From assembly GCF_030272615.1 (NCBI RefSeq), contig NC_081407.1:377571132-377635131 (forward strand): a stretch of DNA of 64,000 nt, given 5' to 3'. This stretch comes from Cryptomeria japonica. Taxonomy: Eukaryota; Streptophyta; Pinopsida; Cupressales; Cupressaceae. The translations under genes were made by a program, and so were the position numbers. Below, one piece after another: positions 43,879 to 55,789 of the stretch. Numbering within the stretch: position 1 is the stretch's first letter; each line of letters begins with the position of its first letter. The notes under the pieces were generated by a model. That model did no database searches, was not told where the DNA came from, and worked only from the letters and a program-made list of their open reading frames with translations.

Positions 43879-44358
43879 TGTTGGATTTTGCCAAGATCAA
43901 GAAGTCATTGAAATGTACAAGATAGAGACATAATATGGGACAAGAATAAACTGTATTCTCATCAATAGAAAATGATCAACAATTGTTACATACAATGTAG
44001 ATGAGTCTACTTATATAGGCAAGGCTAGGGATATGTATGAGCACACAAACATGACATGTGGCTCAATAAGAAACAAGGGTAGGTAGGAAATAGGTGTGGG
44101 TAGGTAGGAGAAATAATATAATATTCCACATGAGGTGGATCACCCACCGAAGGTGGAATTATCACTCCACAATAAGTGGATATGATAGTGTAATAACAAG
44201 ATCAACACCATAAGAGGTGGAATTTCTCCTATACACACTATCCCAATGTGGCACAAACACCCAAGTGTCTCATATCCAAACTACTATGAAATGCATTATC
44301 CTAAGTAAACTTAAGTAAGTGTAATAATATCCATGATGAATAATTATTTACACCAACA
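43879..44358 (-). repeat. 5' LTR of Copia-type element
   Basis: 480 bp. The minus-strand TATATAA at 44011-44017 is the likely element promoter, firing leftward away from the F-box gene. The LTR ends 17 bp before the F-box ATG. Confidence 0.95.
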
Positions 44359-44375
44359 GTATTCAATTTCCAAGA

Positions 44376-44870
44376 ATGAGCAGGGTGGGGGAATCCATGG
44401 AGTCCAAAGCACAAAAAGTTGCAGGACGTGAAGTTACAGCTGGTAACTCTAATTCCCATGCAAGCCGTGCAGTATTTGGCAACAACGTGGATATTCTGGA
44501 AGAAATCTTGAAGCACCTTGATGCCAAGTCAGTGGGCATCATCTCCTGTGTTAGCAAAGGGTGTCAGCAAGCTGCAGAAAGTGAATATGTGTGGAAAATC
44601 ATATGTACACACATCTGTCCTTCATCTGTTTTTGAAACAGAGAGGCTACAGTCACTGGTAGCAACCATGTGCAGATTCAAATGCCTCTACATGAATTTCT
44701 TGCATCCTCTCCACTCATATTCCCATCATAAGCACTGTTCTTCGCTGAATGAAGATGTCATCAGGCTTTCTCTCTCACTGTTTTCAGTTGACTACTATGA
44801 AAGAAGGCTTGAATCTTTCAGGACCAGAATGCCTCCAATTTTAAGATCCATTCAGGCATTACTGCAATAG
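44376..44870 (+). CDS. SLY1/GID2-like F-box protein, copy 2
   Basis: 164 residues, intronless, ATG to TAG without damage. The F-box is at about residues 30-70 (DILEEILKHLDAKSVG, SCVSKGCQQAAESEYVWKI), followed by FETERLQSLVATM and LSLSLFSVDYYERR, then a C-terminal RMPPILRSIQALLQ. Order and length fit SLEEPY1/GID2 (Arabidopsis 151 residues), which as part of an SCF E3 ligase targets DELLA repressors after gibberellin perception. The GGF motif, intact in copy 1 (GGFKRL), is CRFKCL here, so DELLA binding may be weakened. The native TATA box is 5.2 kb away beyond the retroelement, and only the antisense 5' LTR lies directly upstream. Expression would need LTR cryptic activity. It may be a recently silenced or re-wired gene. 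Confidence 0.85.
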   Translation: MSRVGESMESKAQKVAGREVTAGNSNSHASRAVFGNNVDILEEILKHLDAKSVGIISCVSKGCQQAAESEYVWKIICTHICPSSVFETERLQSLVATMCRFKCLYMNFLHPLHSYSHHKHCSSLNEDVIRLSLSLFSVDYYERRLESFRTRMPPILRSIQALLQ

Positions 44871-45431
44871 TTCAGCCTCCAGATTCCTGCACAGATATGG
44901 TGGAAAAATCAATGAAAGAGAATCAAAAGGGCATGTTTTATATGAGGCCTGTAGTAAATAATAATGGAGGTTTTTTTTGACATCTGGTCTGTAGATGGAT
45001 TGGCTTTGCCCTAATTGAGCTGCCAATGAGAAGTTAGCTATTTAAGATTTGAGTCCTGTTTGTCCTGCTCCAAACAGTTTAGGTTTACTAATGCAAAGGA
45101 AAATTACAGAAACAGTCTTTGGAGATCAGTTAATAATTTTTTTCACAAAAGTTTTCAAATTTTGATATATTAAATTTATTGTCAAAGGCAATGGATTTTC
45201 ATGATTATTGTTCTTTCTCTTTATTTGGCGACACTATTAGTCTCTCCGGCATGAATGAGATCACATATCAGATTTAGTGTCTCATTCAGAATCATGCTTA
45301 TGTTATGGCGTTAATTACTTATTTGCAGAAAAGTGCTCTCCTTTTTTGCTTTGTTGAAGATAATTCTGCATGAATGAGATCACATAAAAAATGAATATAC
45401 TAAAAAATAGTGATGTAATAGCATTTATTAC
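44871..45431. other. 3' flank of F-box copy 2, no gene seen
   Basis: Aligns with 12652-13230 after F-box copy 1, with extra indels. It ends where the next retroelement begins. Confidence 0.6.
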
Positions 45432-45850
45432 TGTTGGTGTAATTATTTATTCATCTTGGATATAATTAAACTTTACTTAAGTTTACTTAGGTACATGCAT
45501 AACATTGTAGTTTGCATATGAGACACTTAGGTAGATGTGATACATTGGGAGTCTGTATGTAGGAGAATTTCCACCTTTTATGGTGTGATCTTGTTGTTAC
45601 ATTCCATCTTTGGGTGATCCACCTCATGTGGAATATTTTACTATTTCTCCTGCCTACCCTTGCATCTCATTGAGCCACATGTCATCATTGTGTGCTCTCT
45701 TGTCTCTTAGTCTTGCCTTTATAAGCATGTTCATCTACATTTTATGTAACAATTCTGATGATCCAGTTGATCTCTTTTGCATCTTCATAGGAATACAATT
45801 TATTCTTGTCATATTTTATCTCTCTTAACACTGTGCTATCTTATGGTCTC
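45432..45850 (+). repeat. 5' LTR, first part (degenerate Copia-type element)
   Basis: It begins TGTTGGTGTAATTATTTATTC like the reverse complement of 39208-39687 and shares 'gagccacatgtcat' and 'gatccacctcatgtggaata'. The remaining part is at 50055-50087. Confidence 0.85.
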
Positions 45851-48800
45851 TGTAGTACCCCTACCGTAATCGATCTCTAACCTTGGTTTAATCTTGATTA
45901 GTTATCTTAATATAATGATTATTGTCAGATGTTTGATTTAACGCATAGCTATTGATGTGGTTTTCACTCTAGTATATGCTAGTCGGTTAGTGTACCTAGT
46001 TCGCGGTATCAACATTGAGCTAACGCTTTCATTAAGTTACTATATATGTATGCATGTATGATCTTTGGTTGCAGGAAATTTCAGGTACCACGCCGCATGA
46101 GTGCGAAGTTCGTCTTCACCTGGATTGCAGGTTTGAGTGTACCTTTTTAATCCTTAGAGTTGGATTAGGTGGTCGTAAGACCCTAGTCGACCTTTGTCGT
46201 GCTCAAGTGAGCATCGCCAGTCATCGTCGGTAATCCCCTTCTTGTTTGGGTTTGCGAGTCGTCTGTTTGGTTGGCTTTCTCGATTTGCGTGCTTGGTGTG
46301 TTTGGTTAATTTGATTAATTAGTCCTTAGTAATCATTTTGTTTAAATATGTATTTGTGCATTAGAGATTAATGGATTAAGTTAATTGGGAATTCATTATG
46401 CGATTTTCGTTGTTAATGAATTGCTTGTTTTGAATTGGGAGTAAATTCGATTTAAATGATTGATATGGAATATTAAATGCATTTTATTTATGTTGTTGAA
46501 AAAGATAGTTTGGTATTTAATCGCAATAGACGTAATTGCTTTCTGTTGGATTCTGAAATTTGAAAGATTAAAATTCAGTTAAATGAGGAAATCAATTTTT
46601 GATTTGAAAAGCAAGTTAATTTGTTGCTAGTTAGAAAGAATTAAATTTTGAGTATTATTTGTAAATAAAATTTTTAATTCCAAAAATAGAATTATTTTGG
46701 TCAACTCTTCCATATAACCCAAATTTGGGGAAAATTGGGGAGGATGGTCATTTTGGGGAATTTTTAGTTGGAAAGAAAATTTGGAATGAAATTGGAGGTT
46801 TTGGGGAAGGAATGATTCTGGACCTGGGCAGGATTGGGCTCTCCTTCAGCCATTCCAGGATTGCGTATTAAGGTAGGATTCTGATTTGCTTTTCTTGTTG
46901 CCAAATCCAATCTTTGATTGCTTTCAGTTTTTAATTTGGATTGTGGGTTTAAATCCATGTTTTAGCTGTGTTCTTCAAGAAAATGCATGGCTGTATCATC
47001 ATGTTAAAAATGGATTATCTTGCCATGTCCGGTTTTCTCTTTGATTAATAAAAAAAAAAAAATTGTTTGAGGTGTGTTATCCCTCGTTGTTGTTGGGTGT
47101 TTGAAACCCCTTCGTATTTAGGGAAGAATGGAATCACCAAAGGAATGGCTATCAAAACACAGTCCGTTTAAAACGAACTTATTCTTTTGAGCCTGTGCGT
47201 TTTTTTTTAATCATTGATTATCATATTCGGTGGGCGTTTTGGTTTTCATTATTTTCGAACTGTGTTTATTTCATTCTTTAGCGCTGTGTTAAGCGCTTAA
47301 AAAACCGAACCTGGGCGAGTTTTTGTTATTAAAATGAACTGATTGTTGGGGTTGGAGGGCGGGGAGCGGAGCTCCACCCGCTCCTCCTCCCCCTTTCCCC
47401 GCACGCTCCCCCTTACGCCTCCCCGTTCCCTCCTTTATGCTTGCAGACTGTGTGTAGTCCGTAGCACCTGCGGCTCACGGCGGTGGCCGCGGTGGCCGCA
47501 GTGCGCCGCGGCACCTGCAGGCACCACCGTGGCGCCGCCTGCACAAGGTTTACCCTGCGGCTAGGGTTAGGGCACGGCCCGCCCTAGCCGTTTCTTAATG
47601 CATTTTTCTTTGGAAATTAGTTTTTAGATGTTATTTTTTTTTATGTATTTTTTTCTGTATAAAAAAAATGCATTTAATATTTAATATTATTGAAGGTAAG
47701 TGGTTTTAATGTTAAGTTATAATCAGAATTGTAATTACGATTAAGGTTGCATCTTCAGGATAAATGATAACTTGATACTGATTAATTATATAATGGGGTT
47801 TATAGGTGAATTAATCATTCAATTTCATTTCATGATTTGTGCACCCCTTCTAATTAAGTTCTACAACTGTGAATTTTCGCAATTGAAAAGTAAGTGAAAT
47901 ATTTATCGTTAGAAATTGAAACGATATGCTTGGAAATGATTATCTCCATTTAGATTCTCTTTCTACATGTTTATTTCTGTAATCCGTATTATGTAACTGG
48001 AATTGAAATTATGAATCTGTAGAGATTGATTGTAGACCAGTATGTTAATGACGTTTTGGATTGGAGATTAAATATCTTATTTTAGTTGATTAATGGTTGT
48101 CTGAGATTTTATTAATATAAATTGGTTAAAAACTCATTATGGCTTAATTTTCCTGTTCGATGCTTTGAACCTTAGGAGTTAGAAAACAAAGAATAACTTA
48201 CCCCTTGTCAAGGTAGATAACTGTAATCTGTTTTAGATCATGTAGAAAACTTGATCGATTTTAATGTTTAAATCAATTTGAGGAAATATTGTCTTTTCTG
48301 ATTATTGCCTTGCGAGTTTAATTTCTGTATTTGCCTTTAATTATGAAATGGCAAGAGTGCTTTGTTTGATAGGACCCTATCGTATGAAATGATTGGGTGT
48401 TCCTGTTTCAGTCCTCGATTCCGAGTTGACTGTTGTATTGTGGTAGTGTCGTTTTGATCATATCCTCCTTGTGTGTGAGTCGAATGATGATTCATGGTTG
48501 ACCTTAGTTGTCAGGTCTCTAGTTAAAGTACCGTCAGTAAGTGTTCATCTTTGAGTTGTGTTTGACCAGATGATTGTTTCTCTCTTCTTGAACTCCGTTC
48601 GTTTGACCATGTGTTTTCCTTGGTTTTGAGTGTGTCTGAGTTAGTCTAGTGTCGTATGGGAAAGTGGCTTTCGATTGGGGGCCGCGCCCAAAGTGGCTGC
48701 TGGGTAACCCGTCGAAAGTGAGTCTAATAAGTGATAACCTAAGTAGATTAGAATGTAATCTCTAAATAAGATAATGTGCCTCACACATGGGACGAGTGCT

Positions 48801-50049
48801 ATCATAGATTCGACATGCTGTGAGAAGGCCTGAAATGGCAAACCATGTTCCTTGTCATCACGAGAGGATGTGTGGGTCCACATGAGGCTTGGATGGGCCG
48901 GAAGCTCGGATTAGGTTGCCAGGGTGACCCAGTGTATGGGACCGGGACCTATGAAGACTTGCCATGGTATTCATACCAGGTTGTGTGATGACACTTGTCC
49001 CTACGTTCGCTAGTGTGTTGTCGTTTTGTTCTGTTAGGAGTACCTTTGTGAGTCATCCTTTGTCTCTGCCCTTGTGAGTGTCGGTTTCATGGTGATGGCT
49101 CATTTTTATGGATGCTCTCATGCACCTCTTGTTTTAGCTATGATTATGTTCAGCTGGATCCTGTTCTTTTCAAGGATCGTTTATGTATTAATTGACCGGT
49201 GCGGTCGTTTGTATATTGTTTATGTATCGCCTTGATGGCTGGATTGTATTGTGTAACCTCTTGTATACTTAACTTTATCAATTATCAGAGGGGTCTTGTA
49301 GTTGAGTAGACCCGGAGATGTAGCCCTTTAGGGGTGAACTCCGAGATCATTATGGTGTTATGTGATGTATTCTCTTATGTTTCCTTTATTCAGCTTTATT
49401 ATGTATGTTTAGCTTATGTTAAAATGGTTAAGTGGATAAATGGGAATTAACTATAAATGCTTATATTCAGTTCTTCCTTGAATGCCATGTTGATCGAAAG
49501 CATAAGTGTTTTAGATGTGACTTATCATAGATGCTAGTATGCAATCGTCTTTTGAAATGCAATGAGTTGGAATATGAAAGAAAGTAACTTAGAGAAATGA
49601 ATTATACTCAGTTGTTGTTAAGGAATTTAAATATGCTTGGAAAGATCTCTTATGTTATGATGAAATCCTAGTGTATTAGAATGTTAGATGTATGGTTTGT
49701 AATTTTAAATGAAAAGCTTGAATGAAGATTATGAATGGATCTTAATGATGAATCTTCGCTTGTGATTTATATTTCCCTCTTTGGAAAGAAATTATCCTGA
49801 TTAAGAATTATCTCGTTATTAAGATAATTAGCTTATTGGATTAATCGTGTGAGTTAAGTGAATTGTGGAATTTAAGTAATCTCGTTGGGAAAATCTTTAG
49901 GTGTTAGTTGATGTCTTCCGCTATGTAATCTGAATCTTTGTTATCTTGTTGCTTCTTATGTGTTGCAACTTTTAAAAAAAAAAAAATTATTGCACTCTAT
50001 TCTTGTGTTATGGCTTAATCCCTTCGGGGTTTCCTGGCGGGGCATTACA
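45851..50049. mobile_element. Solo LTR, 4.2 kb, Gypsy-like family (copy 1)
   Basis: 4,199 bp bounded by TGTAGTACCCC and GGGGCATTACA, with a perfect 5-bp TSD GTCTC (45846-45850 and 50050-50054). It interrupts the LTR of the Copia-type relative, so both edges are exact. A second copy of the family lies at 58856-62905. No internal coding region is seen, so I read it as a solo LTR left by recombination. A short non-coding element such as a LARD cannot be excluded without finding internal LTR repeats. It contains a GC-rich block (47343-47580). Confidence 0.8.
47343..47580. other. GC-rich block inside solo LTR copy 1
   Basis: Abruptly GC-rich (for example 'ggcggtggccgcggtggccg') within AT-rich LTR. 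The other copy has an unrelated CTACC/GGTAG array at about the same relative position (60445-60590). The frame at 47343-47564 is composition-driven. Confidence 0.6.
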
Positions 50050-50087
50050 GTCTCTTTGATCTTGGTTGCTTCAAGCATAATCTCACA

Positions 50088-50099
50088 TAGTATCAGAGC
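50088..50099 (+). promoter_or_regulatory. Primer binding site (one mismatch)
   Basis: TAGTATCAGAGC immediately after the 5' LTR end CACA. It corresponds to TGGTATCAGAGC of the young element. Confidence 0.85.
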
Positions 50100-50469
50100 G
50101 GTTGGAGCACCTTTGTATAGCCTTTGGACAGATTTTGAAGGAGGTCAAGAGGCAGATCTGAGGAGAAACATCTTCTAGATGCATCCTAGACCAAATCCGA
50201 CCTCACCATTGAGTCCAGGTAGCCGTTTCCATGAAATTTGACTATAAATTTGCCTATATTGGGTGAGAAGTCAATTTTGGGGCTTAGAGGAAACAATCAA
50301 CCTATTAGGCTGTATGATACAATTTTTGTTAAAAATAATAATTTTATTCTTCTGCAAATTTTATTCCAAATTTTCATTATTTTAAATTCGTAGTTTTTCA
50401 TTTTTTTTTTAAGTGTTATTGTTAAATCAAAAACAATCAAAAATTCTATTATTTGGGGGGGGATTTTAC

Positions 50470-51110
50470 CCCACCCCCCATACCGTATGTAACTTGCGTG
50501 TTTGCAGGTACTATCGATCCTCCCACCACGACCGTCTGTACCTCCCGGCAACCCGCTACACCTACCAACGGCCTGCTCCTCCCCATTGACGGTCTACCGC
50601 TGGCCGCCGTCTCTGGCTAATCCGCCGCCTCCGGCTGCACATCCTCCACCCATCGTCGTTGGGCATCCTCCCGCTAGGCTTATCCTTTCTGGCCACCGTC
50701 ACTGGACTTCCCGCAGCTGTCAAGAATCATCACCGGTAGCCTGCACACGTGGTGGCTACTCTCCATAATCGTCAATGGCACCGACATCAACAACCAGCCA
50801 TTTTTTGTGCCACGCAGGTGCCACGTGGCATGTTCTGATTCCTCCTGCCATCTACTCCTTCCGCGCCAAGTCAGTGCCCTATCACCCGACACCTGTACGC
50901 CAACTCAATGCCACATTAGCAGTACGGCCTGCCTAGTTGACCTACCACACAGAATTCCACATCATTTGTATGGCCACCACCTAAGCATCCTTGTCAGTAG
51001 ATCCATACGGTACATCATCTTTTTCCACCAATCGGATTGTGACATGTCATCAGTCCGTACAGTTCGGACGTATAGTCAACAGGGGAGTGAAGTATTCTAC
51101 AACGGTCATA
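50470..51110. other. GC-rich leader block of the degenerate Copia-type element
   Basis: It occupies the same place as 42870-43510 in the young element. Shared traits are CACGTG (50822-50827) inside the palindrome TGCCACGTGGCA and a GTCCGTACAGTTCGGAC near-palindrome (about 51052-51068). The rest of the block is not alignable by eye. Confidence 0.6.
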
Positions 51111-51751
51111 CGGCCATCAAATTTAACATAGTGGTTCTTGACGTCATCTTTTTTTTGAGAATCTAGTAGACCCCTCTCATTGAGCTTTTTGATTTTGGAG
51201 TTCAACTTCAAATGGCCATATCTTGCTCATTTTTTCTCCTTTTTTGGTGCAATTTTTTTTGAAATGGGCTAAGTTTTGTGTAATTTCACATGGTGTTGTT
51301 ATTTTCTGATTTGGGTGGACATATTTTTCAGAAAATTTAGTTTTTGGTGACTGTACTTGTCCAATCCCCATTTCTGCAACTTCCAGGACTCCGTTTGGGC
51401 TCATACGAACTCCTTTTTAAGTGCCCTTTTTTTTTTAAGTTCATAATTTTTTGTCTACTTTCATAATCTGCTATCAATTTTTAGTGATTTTGAGTGGAAA
51501 TTGTACTTTCATCATATGGTCTTTTTTGACCAATTTGGCACTTGTATCGCATAGATCTATCTTTTTGGTCTTTTGAATTGTAGTTCTAAGCCTATTGGGG
51601 CAATTTTAAAACAAAATCAAAAGTCCACCTTATCATTATTTGCAAGTGGCCTATTGTACACACACTACATATAAAGTGCTAGGGGGTACTTTGATTGAGT
51701 GAATTTGGGGGGGGCGTCTCTTTTGCTTTTGTGTTCTTTCTTTTTTATACT

Positions 51752-53913
51752 ATGGGTTCTCCTAAGTTTCCTCTTTTAACCCCTCATAATTATGCTACTT
51801 GAAAAATTGATGCATGGAGTAAACTAATGGAAAAAGGGTTAACTCATTACATTGATGGAACTATTGTTGCTCCCATTGATCCTAAGGTTGATCCTAATTC
51901 TCACTTGGATTGGCTCACTAAGAACATCATGGCAATTGGTACCTTAAGAAAGTATGTATCAAAGGATCTCATCTTTCATATTGAAAAATGTACCTTAATT
52001 AAGGATGCTTGGCAAAAGTTTCAAGACTTGTATGGTCAAGTTGATGAGATTAGGGGCTATCAAATTGATAGTGATCTCACCATGTTAGATCCCAAGAACT
52101 TTGATACTATACAAGATTATGTCACTAAGGCAAAATTGTTGAGGGCACAACTCAAGGATTGTGGCATTGATAAGAAGGATACTCAATTGATCTTCAATTT
52201 GATGGGCAAACTTCCACAAGAATATGCAGCATTTGTTTCTAGTTTTGAAACCCATAGGATGAAAATGGGTTCAATATACACAATGCCTACATTTGATGCT
52301 TTCACTGAAATGTTGATGATGGAACAAACTAAGTTGATAAGCATGGGCATTCTTAAGACTTCTAAGTTTCAAGCATTAGTGGAAAATCAAGGAAACAACT
52401 TGGAAATCAAGAAAAGGATAACTCAAACAAGAAGAAAGGCAAATCAAAGCCTAAGGAAAAAGCACCACCTTCTCTACAACAAGGAGATTCATCCTCTTCC
52501 AAGAAGGACAATTCACCAAAGATGGAGACACCTACTTGTGCCTATTGTAAAAAGGTTGGTCATGAGGAGCATCGTTGTCATTCTAAGAAGATTGATGAGC
52601 TCACACACATCCTCAAAAAGAACAACATTGATTTGCCTAATGCCTTCAAGAAAGAGGATTCATCACCTTCCACTTCCTCAAAATAAAAGGGGAAAGGGCA
52701 AGCATTCATGGCCTCAACAAGTGGTAAGACTCACTCTTTTTGGAAAAGAAAAGGACAAGCTCTTTGTGCTACTTCAAGTCGTGATTCAGGTAGATGGCTT
52801 CTAGATTCAGGGGTTTCTCATCATATTGCATCTTCGCATACTATGTTTTCTACATTTGAGCCTTGCACCATGCTGCAAATTTTAATGGGCAATCATACAT
52901 ACATGGATGTGATTGGGAAAGGAACTATTGCCATTGGGGATAACTCCTTCAATAATGTGTTGTGTGTACCCCACTTGACAAACAATCGTATTTCCATCTA
53001 TCAAATCACACATGGGGCAACAAAGAAAATTATGGAGTTCACACCTTAGTTAGTTTTCATTAGATACTTGTAGAATAGAGCTATCATTGCGACTAGGGTT
53101 GTGGATCATGCATCTTGTTTATATTCCTTTTCAGATTTTGTTCCTATTGATGAGGATGATTCTTCACATGATGATTCTACATATGACGATCACAAGAAGT
53201 GTGATGATTCAAATTTTGAGAACTTTGGGTACTTGAACTTGAGGATTCTCACATGTGACCCCGTTCTTAAGCCTTGCATTCCATCTCCTCCTATTGATAT
53301 CACATCACCTCTTGCACCTGATAATGCAGATAGAGTGACAGTTTTGCCTTCTTGTGATTCAGTGCAGCAGGATATATCTTGTCTTCCAGCTTCAATTTTT
53401 CGGGATGAGTACTTGACAGACATTGTACGTTTGTTTGTGGAATCCTACATTGCAGATTTGGGAGACATCATTGATGATATTCATCTTCTCTTTGATGAAA
53501 ATGATCCTTTTTTGATTATTGCGAGGGAGCACTCTGACCCTCTTGTTCATTCTCTACATGATCATTCCTTCGAGGTTGACATGATTGTGGATCCTTATGT
53601 ACAATGGTTGAAGGAGGTTTCTTTATCTTTTGAGGAGACATGTGAGTCTTTTGGACATGTTCTACATTCATCTCCACTAGATCTTGGAGTTCCTTTTTCA
53701 GCAGTATGGAGCAGTTCACCACCTTTGGAGGGGGTAACTTTGAGCATCGACATAGGGACACTTGAGCAGTTTTCAGAGATTTTATTCATCATGAGTTTTT
53801 TTCCAACATCTTCCCTTCATGATTGGGGAGACTTCATGGATACACATTTGGTATTGTTTCTTCCTAAGGGGAGGAAGGTTGTTCGATGTTCATGGAGCAG
53901 TTTATTCATTTAG
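51752..53913 (+). pseudogene. GAG-protease-extension gene, broken copy
   Basis: The ATG at 51752 (MGSPKFPLLTPHNYAT) is followed at once by TGA in place of the Trp codon of the young element. The long frames at 51827-52804, 52708-53049 and 53101-53913 together cover the same protein: GAG, CCHC knuckle (CAYCKKVGHEEHRC, in a shifted frame), protease RWLLDSGVSHH (DSGA changed to DSGV), and the acidic extension (DDIHLLFDENDP, TLEQFSEI, FLPKGRKVVR). The extension is preserved over nearly its whole length with many conservative changes. It ends in TAG at 53911-53913. Confidence 0.9.
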
Positions 53914-55789
53914 CATCAAGCTTCTACCATTGGTGCAGATTCTACATTGAGGGGGAGGGGGGGCTACCTACACTCTCTTCTTCTCTCATATGGGGGGACT
54001 TTTTCCTCACATGGGGTTTTGTCCTTCACATACTTCTATGAGATTTCTTTTGTATATAGTTTTTATATCTCTTTTGGGGGAAGGTTTTCTCCCATTGGAT
54101 TTTTCTCTATTTCCTCGCTTTATGAGATATTGCATTGGTTTGCATGCATTTTCATTTGTACATGGGCACCTAACATGGCCTTGTAGTCGGGACCCATCTT
54201 GCATTGCTTAGTGTAGTGTCATAAAATTGCAACCCCTACAATTTTAACCATATTTTAGGTCCTCACCTTGGCGGCGACATCTTCTTCCCTAACCAAGACC
54301 TATTTCTCCATTCTCACCACTTGATCCCTTCCTATTTTAGCCCTGAGGTAGCCTCAGGACCCTGTCCAAGCCCCAAGATAGGTCCCCCTGCACTTCGGGA
54401 TCCCAAATCTCCCCGATGTGGGCCTTTGGTGAGATGAATTAATCTTTTGAGGCATGAATAAAAAGGGAGTTGGTTTTCTCATTTGCATAAGAAGGAATTA
54501 GAGAAGCGGGAATTAGATAGGCAGGAATTAGATAAGAAAGCATAGGTGAAGATATACATCATCAAGCATTCAAGCATTCAAGTCTTCTTCATTCATCCAT
54601 TGGAGCAATATTTCAACATTCATTTGCAAGCATGTATGTGTCTTAGGGTTTTGTCATGTTACAAGTCATTCCATGCAACACTTGTGATTACATTCAAGAA
54701 GCAAAGCAATCATCATCAACAAGTTGCAGATCTACAAGGTCTACATTTCCATTGTTTACATTCAAGCATTTGCAATTACTTTCTTTCAAGGTTGATTCCT
54801 CAACCGAGGTTTGACTAAGGAAAACCCCTATCCAAAACCTCTTTTTCCTCTCTTTTTTGTGTGTAGGTTGTAGGTGTGTTGCTATAATTGTAGGTTTGGG
54901 CTTCATTTGCAGAGACGAAAGAACCCTTTTCATTTTGCGGATTTTGTGGAGGACCATTTACACTCCCGCCACGGTCCCGATGACTTTTCTCCAAATTTGT
55001 AGGGCAAATCCGGATCAGTCTAATTAGCTCAAATCCAAAGTTACAGGTTGATCCCGAACTGGTAGCTCTTCATTTCACTCATTTTCTCTCTCTTTTCCAC
55101 ATAGTCAACTTTCTCATTTACAAAAGAGGGTAAATCACACTTTAACCCTTTCAATCCACTTGGAATTTGCATCCTTGTTTCCCTTGGATTTGGATCTAGT
55201 GGATTCAAGCATCTATTTTGAATGTAAATTTCTCCCAAGTGAAAATCATCCTAGTGGCTTCCTTTCTCTCTCCTAGGTGGGGAGTCACTAGGATCCAATT
55301 TTCCACTTTACATTTTGGTGAAGTTGATGTCCTACATCTTAATTCTGATTTCTTATTTGTTAGATCTAATTAATTGCAATTTGAATTTCAAATTTTCATT
55401 TCCAAGTTTGATCTATTTGCAAATTTTAGAGGTTAATTGCACAAAAACCCTAATTTTTCATTTTGAGAAAATTAAGCTTGTGAAATTTAAAATTTTAATT
55501 ACTTTTTTCAGATCTGATTTCTATTTCAAAATTGCAATTCAAATCTGTCTCTTTATTCTGAAAATTCAGTGGCTAAATCATAAAACCCTAATTTTTAAGA
55601 TATTTCTATTTTCGACCTTTTACTACAAATTTGACCGATCTAGACATCTCCAAATCAATTGTTTTTTCTGGATTCCGCAATAATATCATAATACCTATCA
55701 TCCTTGAAAATTTTGAAAAAATTTGGTTGGACCGTGTGCACTTTTGCCACGGTCCTCATCTTTTTTCCCAAAATTTCCTTGTTGATTGC

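Larger units (their letters stand above)
39208..44358 (-). mobile_element. Young Copia-type GAG-PR-only LTR retrotransposon
   Basis: 5,151 bp with two 480-bp LTRs (39208-39687 and 43879-44358). I found only one difference between them (c/t at about 39336 versus 44007). Ends are TGTTGG...CCAACA. The PBS TGGTATCAGAGC (minus strand, 43867-43878) directly abuts the right LTR and a G-run purine tract abuts the left one (39688-39696), so it is transcribed leftward. It has one long gene (39910-42192) with GAG and protease but no integrase, reverse transcriptase or RNase H. This matches the described class of terminal-repeat elements with a GAG domain (TR-GAG), which must borrow enzymes. It lies between the TATA box and ATG of F-box copy 2, in opposite orientation to the gene. 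Confidence 0.93.
35875..45425 (+). repeat. Segmental duplication, unit B (with F-box copy 2)
   Basis: Diverged counterpart of 340-13230. Compared with unit A it lacks the LINE fragment (empty site 36101-36116), the 3.6 kb block, and the gene-capturing LTR element (empty site 37778-37782). It has gained the Copia-type element 39208-44358. Apart from the ORF at 36415, the F-box gene and that element, no gene is seen in 36964-39167. Confidence 0.8.
45432..54211 (+). mobile_element. Degenerate plus-strand relative of the Copia-type element, multiply interrupted
   Basis: The 5' LTR is in two pieces, 45432-45850 and 50055-50087, aligning with the reverse complement of the 480-bp LTR of the young element. 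The solo LTR 45851-50049 separates them. PBS TAGTATCAGAGC follows at 50088-50099 (one mismatch), then a leader with a GC-rich block and the broken GAG-protease gene (51752-53913). The sequence matches the other element up to 'acccatcttgcat' and stops at 54211, where a Gypsy-like LTR begins. Its 3' LTR should lie beyond the window. Confidence 0.85.

Noticed and set aside
39208-44358. Possibility that the element is a full autonomous Copia retrotransposon
   Set aside because: No integrase, RT or RNase H motifs were found on either strand between the LTRs, and the interior is fully accounted for by leader, one gene and a 210-bp tail.
47343-47564. 73-codon ORF in GC-rich sequence
   Set aside because: Composition-driven, inside a solo LTR, with no counterpart in the second copy.
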